Part shown: piece after piece, positions 1 through 5,087 of the stretch
Layout: the number at the start of each line of letters is the position of its first letter
Numbering within the stretch: position 1 is the stretch's first letter
Assembly: GCA_026193435.1 (NCBI GenBank)
Contig: JAPHUN010000247.1
Location: forward strand, 1-5,087
DNA from: Chlorobium sp.
GTDB taxonomy: Bacteria; Bacteroidota; Chlorobiia; Chlorobiales; Chlorobiaceae
Length of the DNA stretch: 5,087 bases
Reading direction: 5' to 3'
Notes under the pieces: model-generated
Told to the model about the DNA's origin: nothing
Seen by the model: only the letters and a program-made list of their open reading frames with translations
Database searches by the model: none
Program-made: the position numbers and the translations under genes

Positions 1-1
1 C

Positions 2-274
2 TGTTCCGTACTCGGCGACAAGGCGCTTCGTGCGGCCATCAACAACTACTTCGAGCGCAACGGCATGGACGACCGTGTTCGAAAGGAAAAAAGCAAGATC
101 GTCTGTCAGTGCATGAATGTGACCGATCACGAGATTGAGGAAGCGATTCTTGAAGGGGCTCGGACGTTCTACGAGTTGCAGGAGCACACCAAGCTCGGTA
201 CGGTTTGCGGTCAATGCAAGGATGAAGCCGAAGAGTTGATTGAAAAGTACAAGCACCTGCATTTCGGAGAGTAG
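2..274 (+). CDS. nifU: NifU-like Fe-S cluster scaffold protein, C-terminal part (5' end outside window)
   Basis: Scaffold on which [Fe-S] clusters are built from sulfur supplied by a cysteine desulfurase (NifS/IscS type) before transfer to apoproteins in the cytoplasm. The reading frame is open from the left edge, and its first residues (CSVLGDKALRAAI) match the end of the IscU/NifU N-terminal domain, where the last cluster-ligand cysteine lies in a CSVL-type motif. The ATG at 65 is therefore an internal methionine, not the start. A short linker leads to a BFD-like [2Fe-2S] domain with cysteines at codons 104, 110, 206 and 215, spaced CxC-x31-CxxC as in Bfd and the central domain of NifU. The protein ends about 20 residues after the last cysteine, so the C-terminal Nfu domain of Azotobacter-type NifU is absent. 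A nifS-like gene may lie upstream but is not visible. The family call is firm; whether it serves nitrogenase or general Fe-S assembly cannot be decided here. Confidence 0.88.
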   Translation, partial: CSVLGDKALRAAINNYFERNGMDDRVRKEKSKIVCQCMNVTDHEIEEAILEGARTFYELQEHTKLGTVCGQCKDEAEELIEKYKHLHFGE

Positions 275-314
275 TATGAGGCTATCTCATATCTCTTGCA
301 AGGTATCTTTTTTT
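275..314 (+). terminator. Possible weak terminator after the nifU-like gene
   Basis: Directly after the TAG stop, TATGAG (275-280) and CTCATA (286-291) can pair as a 6-bp stem with a 5-nt loop, extendable by one G-U pair. A run of seven T residues follows at 308-314. The stem is short and AT-rich, and 16 nt separate it from the T-run, so this is a poor intrinsic terminator. The convergent gene arrangement makes a terminator here plausible. The - strand shows no comparable U-tract beyond the stop of the efflux gene. Confidence 0.3.
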
Positions 315-1755
315 AATCTTGCGCGTACTTCAGGATATCTTTTTCCCTGACCAGGGTATCGGTCAGCCGCTTCCATTCAACGATGAGTTTCTGCTTTTCG
401 ATTTCCCGGCTTATCAGGTTGAACCGGTGCTCTTCGAGCCGGTTCACCTCGTCGATGAGATCGTTCAATCCGGCTTTGCCCAGTGAATAGTTTTTCTTTT
501 CATCCCGGACAATAGCCTCGGATATGGCTATTTTATCTTTTGCAAGCCCGATGAGGAGCTGCTGGTTCTCAATTGAACGGTAGAGATTGGTCAATGCAGT
601 TTCAAGGGACAGCCTGGTATTGCTGTTTGACAGCGATACCCTTGTGCGGTTGATTCGGCTTATTTCATGACGCGCGCTCTCCTGTTTGTCCGGTAAAGGC
701 CATTCCATGGTGATTCCGGCAAAAAGTCCCTGTTCAGATGCTGTGAAAAACTTGTCATCACCTGAAATGTCATAGCCCGCTGTCAGGTTGATGGACGGCA
801 GCAGTCTGTCGGCCTGACCCAAGACCTCTGTGTCGGCCTTTTTTTCCAGGAGTTCGAGCATCGTTGCAGTCCGGCTTGATTCGCGGAATAACCGCAGCTG
901 ACTCTCCAGACCGGTTGACTGCATGTGAGCGCTGCTTTCAGGTTTGACAGGGACAGGTGTAGGCCCGTCATCATCTCTGACTGCTTCCATGATCAGGTTC
1001 GTAAAAGCCCGGTATTCATTTTTCAGTGCAATCATTGTTTCTTTTCTCGATACGGCCTGTACCTTGATTTTATTCACGTCAATCGGAAGCGCGATAGCGT
1101 TGCGCTCTCTTTCACGAATGTTCTCAAGCAGTTTTTCAGCATCCTTCCAGGCTGTCGTGGCGGTACGAAGGTTTTCCGATGCGGCATACCAGTCGTAGTA
1201 GAGGCGTATCAGGCTTGCCAGATAATCCTCATACGCCTCGGCAATCTGGTATCGTGCCAGATCGTTTTCAATGCCTGTCAGTTTATCCTGTAAACGGGTG
1301 GCTCTGCCAAAGGCATTTTCCGCAACGGGCTGTACGATGGCAATGCTGAACTCCGATTCGTTCCGGCGGCGGCTCAGGCTGTAATCGGTCTGGTAGAAGG
1401 CTGTCACGCGGGTTCCGGTTGCCGGAAACAGTCTGTCCAGTGCCACGCTGTATTCCGGCGCGCCGTCCACTGCATCAAGTGCCAGGGCATAACCGCCTTT
1501 TACCGAGAGAATCAGGTCGTCTGCCGGCAGGTTGAGAGTTCTTGAATACTGCAGAGGCAGTTCGTCCAGCAGTAGTGCTTCGAAAACCGTGTTGCGCTCC
1601 GCGACAAGTCGGATAAAGCTGTTCAGGGAGAGCTGTTTTTCTTTGGCCGCCGCCGTTTCGGTTCCCATGCAGCACAAAAACACCAGCAGGAGTGCAGATG
1701 CAAGCAGCTTCGAGGGATTGCTTCGGGTGTGCTGTCGATCGGGTTGTGACGGCAT
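313..1755 (-). CDS. TolC-family outer-membrane efflux protein (OEP)
   Basis: Outer-membrane channel of a tripartite efflux pump: a trimer forming a beta-barrel in the outer membrane and a long alpha-helical tunnel in the periplasm. The 480 residues fit the family's usual 420-500. Residues 1-38 form a signal peptide: a basic N-region, a hydrophobic core at about 17-30 and a likely signal peptidase I site after AAA (residues 35-37). Two repeated halves follow. The first has a beta segment around 80-145 and helices around 150-255. After a Pro-rich linker near 264-272, the second has a beta segment around 318-352 with the WPLPDKQESARHE turn, then long helices at 360-470 containing the typical YSLGKAGLNDLIDEVNRLEEHRFNL stretch split as YSLGKAGLNDL and IDEVNRLEEHRFNL (423-447). 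No lipobox is seen, since the cysteines at 28-29 are not in a suitable context. The ATG is 2 bp past the stop of the pump gene, so both should be one operon. The family is certain; the substrate is unknown. Confidence 0.93.
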   Translation of the reverse strand: MPSQPDRQHTRSNPSKLLASALLLVFLCCMGTETAAAKEKQLSLNSFIRLVAERNTVFEALLLDELPLQYSRTLNLPADDLILSVKGGYALALDAVDGAPEYSVALDRLFPATGTRVTAFYQTDYSLSRRRNESEFSIAIVQPVAENAFGRATRLQDKLTGIENDLARYQIAEAYEDYLASLIRLYYDWYAASENLRTATTAWKDAEKLLENIRERERNAIALPIDVNKIKVQAVSRKETMIALKNEYRAFTNLIMEAVRDDDGPTPVPVKPESSAHMQSTGLESQLRLFRESSRTATMLELLEKKADTEVLGQADRLLPSINLTAGYDISGDDKFFTASEQGLFAGITMEWPLPDKQESARHEISRINRTRVSLSNSNTRLSLETALTNLYRSIENQQLLIGLAKDKIAISEAIVRDEKKNYSLGKAGLNDLIDEVNRLEEHRFNLISREIEKQKLIVEWKRLTDTLVREKDILKYAQD

Positions 1756-1757
1756 GG

Positions 1758-4700
1758 TTATGCGTTTTCCTGTTGTATCGAGCCGACAATCATGATCCGG
1801 TAGAGGCAGGGAACAAGCACCAGTGTCACCAGGGTGCCTCCAACAAGTCCCCAGGTCAGAGCGAGCATCATCTGGGCAAGCATAGGATCATATCCGGCCC
1901 AACCGTATGCTGTCGGCAGCATGGCTGCGACTGTTGTCAGCGTTGTCAGCAGTACAGCACGCAAGCGGGTCGAAGCCGCTTTTGCAATACTGCCCGTCAA
2001 GCCTTGCTCAGCATGTGTACTTCTGATTTCCCTGTCCAGGGTGGTAACCATGATGATGGCATCGTTGACAATGACTCCGGCCAGGCCAAGAGCCCCGATG
2101 ACGCCGAAGAAACCGTAAAATTCTATACCGTGCAGGACAAAAGCCACGATGATTCCTGTAAGCCCGAAGGGGATGGTCAACATGATCAACAGAGCTTTAC
2201 GCAAAGAGTTGAAAAGCAGGACCAGAACAATAAAAATAAGCATCACCACTGAATAGACTGCGGTGATAAAATTTCTTCCGGACTCGCGGCTGTCACGGAT
2301 TTCTCCGTCAAATTCAAGGGTGGTTGACGGGTGACGTGCTATGATGGAAGGAAAAATATCGTTTTCAAGTGTTTCCGCGTATTGCAAGGGGCTCAGCTTG
2401 CTGTCACGCTCGATGTCGGCATAGATCGATGTATAGCGCACTCGATCCAGGTGGACGATCGAGTTGGGTTTTTCGACCTGTTCAACGTTGATAATGTTGC
2501 GCAGGGGAACAAGATAGTTGCTTTTGTTCTCCACCGGCAGCTCCAGCAGCGACGCAATCGACTGCTTTGACGGAATGGACACGGAAAACCTTACCCCGAC
2601 AGGTTCGTTATCAGAGCTGAATTCATACAGGACGGTTCCTTCAAGGGCGGCCCTGAGGGTCAGTGCCGCTTCCGAGGGATCGATGTCAAGGCGTTTGACC
2701 TTGTCCCGCCTGAGCGTGATCAGGTATTCCGTCGAGGTTTTGGGCTGATCCGTTTCGATATTGGTCAGTCCGGGGATTTTCCGCATTGCTGTTGCAAGCG
2801 CTTCGGCAGACGCTCTCCGGATGGATTCATTATTATCCTTGACAACAACTTCAACGGGACTGCCGCTGTCCTGGCCATGGCGTGTTTTGCTGAATTTCAG
2901 TTTTGTCAGCGTTCCGGAGGAATCCATGGCCTGCTGCCACTCCCTGATCAGCTGGTCGGCGGTTTTCCCTCGCTTTTCTTTCGGGTAGAGTTCTATTCTC
3001 ATTCTGAAAACATTGTCCTGAACAGCCGACCCGTGACGGGACTGTGCGATTTCATTCCGGAATCCTGCAACGTCACTGCCAAGTCCCCTCCGGACAAGAT
3101 CCTCGAGCGGTTGCGTGAGACGGGCGGTTTCATATTGCAGGCTTCCCTGGGGCGTCTGTCCGCTGAGGCGGATCTCCCTGGTTTCTTCATCGGGAAACAT
3201 GACGAACGTCATGGTAGAACCAGCCAGCAGGAGAGCGGCTCCGAAACCAAGCAGGAACAGCGTCAGGAGCAGCCACCTGAAAGGGAGCAGGCGCTTGAGT
3301 ATTCTTTCATAAAAGGATTCCCGGATTTCAAACCAGTGTTCACGATTCGAACTTTCGTGGCCGCGGTCAGAAAGGGTAAGGTGCCCGGGAAGGATGAACA
3401 GGGCTTCAAGCAGGCTTCCGGCGAGCATGAGCACAATCACCGCAGGGATAAAAGAAACCATAGTTCCGAAACGGCCCTGAAAAAAGAGCAGAGGGACAAA
3501 GGCGATGCAGGTGGTGAGGATGCTGGCAACCACCGGCATAAACACCATTGAGGTGCCTTCTCTGGCAGCCTGATACAGTGGCATTCCGGAGGATGCCCTG
3601 CGCTTGATGTTTTCCGCGACGACAAGGGCATCGTCTACGACGATACCCATGACGATAATGACCGCCGCAAGAGTGATGTTGTTGATCGAGTAACCGATCA
3701 ACAGGGCTCCCGCGAGCGCGAAACAGAAGCTGAACGGGATTCCCGCGGCCACCCAGAATCCGGATCTGAAATCAAGGAAGAGGAACAGGATGATCAGGAT
3801 AAGAACGAAGCCTATTGCCCCGTTCATGCCGATGATGGAGAGGCGGTTGCGCAGGTCCACCGATTCGTCGTCAAGAATGATCAGCTGGAGGTCAGGTGTG
3901 TTTTTTTGCAGGGATCGGAACCCCTCAATTTCCCTGTTGACAGCCTCCAGAGCCTCGAGGATGCCAACCCGTGAGCTTTTGGTGACCTTCAGAAAGAGCC
4001 CTTCATGCCCGTTGATTTTCAGGACACCCGGATTTTTTTTATGACCGTACGTGACCTCGGCGACATCTTCAAGCCGCACAACCTGTCCCTCGAATCCTCC
4101 CTGAACCGCAAGCGCCCGAAGTTCTTCAGGTGTGCGCAGTTCGCCGTAGAGGGTCACTTTCGGTTCCTGCACGGCTTCGATGCTTCCGGCCGGTTGACGC
4201 ACGTTGTTCCGGTGGATCTCGTTCATGACCGTGTTGAAGGGGATATTGTAGGCTCTCAGTTTTTCAGGGTCTACCCTGATATGCATTTCATCGTCAAGGT
4301 ATCCTGAACGGGAGACTCTGCTTATCTCAGGGAGAGCAAGGAGCCTTTTTTCGAGATCCAGGGCACGGTTCTGCAGCAGGCGGCGCTGTTCGCTATCGAG
4401 CAGTTGCGCTCCGGTCAGGATCAGGCCGATATCGAGAATGGCTTTGCGCGATGTTTTAAACACTCTGATGCGGGGGTCGTCCCTGATCTCATCCGGGAGA
4501 TCGACGGCAAGAACCTCCTGGCGGATTTCCGTCACGACCGCCTCTATGTCGTCAGTTTGAGGTTCGAGTTCGGCTGTGATGATACTGCTTGCGGAGGCGG
4601 TCGAACTGGAGAGCCGGTAAATGCCATCGACCGAGCCGAGGGCCTCCTCAAGGGGTTCCGTGATATGGTATTCAACTTCCTCGGCTGAAGCCCCGGGATA

Positions 4701-4856
4701 ATTCACCGAAATTCGCACGGTATCGAAGGTGATATCCGGCAACTCCTCCTTTTTCAGGTTTGACCATGCTAGCACGCCTGCGGCAAGAACAATCGCAAAG
4801 ACCATGTTGGTCAGCAGGTGGCGGTGGATGAAGAAACCGATAAGGCGATCGAGCAT
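1758..4856 (-). CDS. RND-family efflux transporter permease (AcrB/HAE-like)
   Basis: Proton-driven inner-membrane pump of a tripartite efflux system, acting as a trimer that takes substrates from the periplasm or membrane. At 1032 residues it has the usual RND length and appears intact. Visible layout: TM1 at about 12-31, a large periplasmic loop at 32-339, TM2-TM6 at about 340-489, TM7 at about 525-547, a second periplasmic loop at 548-863, and TM8-TM12 at about 864-1018. TM4 carries GIVVDDALVVAEN, whose D408-D409 correspond to the proton-relay pair D407-D408 of AcrB. In TM10, GVIVNDAIIM places N931 where AcrB has K940; the V-N-D form occurs in a branch of RND pumps unlike classical AcrB. 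The heavy-metal (CusA) signature is absent, so an organic substrate is more likely, but its identity is unknown. The ATG is the only ATG, GTG or TTG between the in-frame upstream TGA and the conserved N-terminus, yet no clear Shine-Dalgarno sequence precedes it. No adaptor gene is adjacent. Confidence 0.94.
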   Translation of the reverse strand: MLDRLIGFFIHRHLLTNMVFAIVLAAGVLAWSNLKKEELPDITFDTVRISVNYPGASAEEVEYHITEPLEEALGSVDGIYRLSSSTASASSIITAELEPQTDDIEAVVTEIRQEVLAVDLPDEIRDDPRIRVFKTSRKAILDIGLILTGAQLLDSEQRRLLQNRALDLEKRLLALPEISRVSRSGYLDDEMHIRVDPEKLRAYNIPFNTVMNEIHRNNVRQPAGSIEAVQEPKVTLYGELRTPEELRALAVQGGFEGQVVRLEDVAEVTYGHKKNPGVLKINGHEGLFLKVTKSSRVGILEALEAVNREIEGFRSLQKNTPDLQLIILDDESVDLRNRLSIIGMNGAIGFVLILIILFLFLDFRSGFWVAAGIPFSFCFALAGALLIGYSINNITLAAVIIVMGIVVDDALVVAENIKRRASSGMPLYQAAREGTSMVFMPVVASILTTCIAFVPLLFFQGRFGTMVSFIPAVIVLMLAGSLLEALFILPGHLTLSDRGHESSNREHWFEIRESFYERILKRLLPFRWLLLTLFLLGFGAALLLAGSTMTFVMFPDEETREIRLSGQTPQGSLQYETARLTQPLEDLVRRGLGSDVAGFRNEIAQSRHGSAVQDNVFRMRIELYPKEKRGKTADQLIREWQQAMDSSGTLTKLKFSKTRHGQDSGSPVEVVVKDNNESIRRASAEALATAMRKIPGLTNIETDQPKTSTEYLITLRRDKVKRLDIDPSEAALTLRAALEGTVLYEFSSDNEPVGVRFSVSIPSKQSIASLLELPVENKSNYLVPLRNIINVEQVEKPNSIVHLDRVRYTSIYADIERDSKLSPLQYAETLENDIFPSIIARHPSTTLEFDGEIRDSRESGRNFITAVYSVVMLIFIVLVLLFNSLRKALLIMLTIPFGLTGIIVAFVLHGIEFYGFFGVIGALGLAGVIVNDAIIMVTTLDREIRSTHAEQGLTGSIAKAASTRLRAVLLTTLTTVAAMLPTAYGWAGYDPMLAQMMLALTWGLVGGTLVTLVLVPCLYRIMIVGSIQQENA
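1768..1772 (-). promoter_or_regulatory. Candidate ribosome binding site for the efflux channel gene
   Basis: On the - strand CAGGA lies inside the last codons of the pump gene, with 12 nt between the AGGA and the ATG at 1755. This spacing is longer than ideal. With only 2 bp between the pump's TAA and this ATG, re-initiation by ribosomes finishing the pump gene is a likely alternative or supplement. Confidence 0.35.
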
Positions 4857-5087
4857 GTGATCAGCTGGATAGTACTCTGTGGAGACTTGACTTCAGATCG
4901 CTCACTGAGAAGTAATACATCAAGACAATCCTGTAATAATACGGAGAAAATTGTTAATCCTTTGAAAATCTTGCTGGTCCGTGTACTATGTAGAGCATCT
5001 CTCTGTATATATTCCGCTAATTTGATGGCTTCGTTGAGCGGATAGAAGGGTTTCCGCGCTCCGTTCGCCTTCTGCCTGAACCGCTCA
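4857..5087. other. Upstream region of the efflux operon, no recognised gene
   Basis: These 231 bp before the pump gene are more AT-rich than the coding parts and should hold its promoter unless transcription enters from outside the window. On the - strand a TATTAT (4936-4941) resembles a -10 box, but I find no matching -35 at normal spacing, so I do not call a promoter. Near the gene, ACTTC (4890-4894) and GAAGT (4909-4913), flanked by CTTGA (4886-4890) and TCAAG (4920-4924), could form an imperfect leader hairpin; this is weak. A - strand frame runs without stops from 5086 to a TGA at 4811-4813, overlapping the pump start. It has no ATG, GTG or TTG codon in the window, and its product is not recognised. 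Confidence 0.5.
5035..5087. repeat. Nested inverted repeat at the right window edge
   Basis: TGAGCGG (5035-5041) is the exact reverse complement of CCGCTCA (5081-5087). Inside it, AGAAGG (5044-5049) is the exact reverse complement of CCTTCT (5068-5073). Together they can fold into a two-part stem (7 bp plus 6 bp) around an 18-nt GC-rich loop, with a 2-nt bulge on one side and 7 nt on the other. The outer arm reaches the last base of the window, so the stem may continue outside. It could be a terminator of a neighbouring gene, a dispersed repeat unit, a structured RNA or a chance pairing. No T-run follows on the - strand side. Confidence 0.5.

Noticed and set aside
65..274. ATG at 65 as the start of a small 69-residue ferredoxin-like (Bfd) protein
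   Set aside because: The frame continues upstream to the window edge with a typical IscU C-terminal sequence including its cysteine, so this ATG is internal to a NifU-like gene.
925..1293. 122-codon + strand reading frame opposite the channel gene
   Set aside because: It is antisense to a clear OEP-family gene, with no ribosome binding site or recognisable product.
1665..1675. Lipoprotein signal in the channel protein (cysteines at residues 28-29)
   Set aside because: The residues before the cysteines (V-F-L) do not fit a lipobox, and a better signal peptidase I site (AAA-K) follows.
1692..2252. 186-codon + strand reading frame crossing the pump/channel junction
   Set aside because: It is antisense to both real genes, and its Cys/His/Gln-rich translation has no domain-like order.
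2877..3551. 224-codon + strand reading frame opposite the RND gene
   Set aside because: It lies wholly antisense to a well-conserved RND pump, its translation is low in complexity and rich in charged residues, and it resembles no known family. It is a shadow of the pump's codon pattern.
4818..5045. 75-codon + strand reading frame over the pump start and upstream region
   Set aside because: It starts inside the pump's signal-anchor coding region on the opposite strand, has no recognisable domain, and the segment is better explained as the upstream region of the operon.
5035..5087. tRNA-like cloverleaf suggested by the 7-bp terminal pairing
   Set aside because: Only 53 nt lie between the outer ends, with no anticodon arm, T-loop or D-loop consensus on either strand.

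Overview
This window holds three protein genes: the 3' end of a NifU-like Fe-S scaffold gene on the + strand (2-274) and, convergent to it on the - strand, a two-gene efflux unit made of an RND inner-membrane pump (4856-1758) and a TolC-type outer-membrane channel (1755-313). Base composition is close to even and the envelope is clearly Gram-negative, since it needs an outer-membrane efflux channel. The two-domain NifU (IscU plus BFD-like ferredoxin, with no Nfu domain) and the general style of the proteins make a green sulfur bacterium (Chlorobiaceae) my best guess. That is an inference from recollection of such genomes; nothing here proves it.

Layout. 1-274: C-terminal 90 residues of the NifU-like protein, with the last IscU cysteine at the window edge and a complete CxC-x31-CxxC [2Fe-2S] motif. 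275-312: 38-bp convergent gap with a weak hairpin and a T-run. 313-1755 (-): outer-membrane efflux protein with a signal peptide. 1756-1757: only 2 bp separate it from the stop codon of the pump gene, so the two genes are almost certainly co-transcribed and probably translationally coupled. 1758-4856 (-): full-length RND permease with 12 predicted membrane segments, two large periplasmic loops and the paired aspartates of TM4. 4857-5087: 231 bp upstream of the pump, more AT-rich, with no recognised gene. It contains a nested inverted repeat at the window edge and a - strand reading frame without stops that runs in from outside the window.

How they work together. The pump would capture substrates from the periplasm or membrane using the proton gradient, and the channel would carry them across the outer membrane. 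The periplasmic adaptor (membrane fusion protein) that normally bridges the two is not next to them in this window: there is none between or downstream of the pair, and none recognisable in the 231 bp upstream. The NifU fragment belongs to a separate transcription unit for Fe-S cluster assembly. I see no mobile element, CRISPR array, tRNA or rRNA, and nothing that clearly amounts to an undescribed system. The points most worth checking are the missing adaptor, the changed TM10 proton-relay residue and the unexplained upstream segment.
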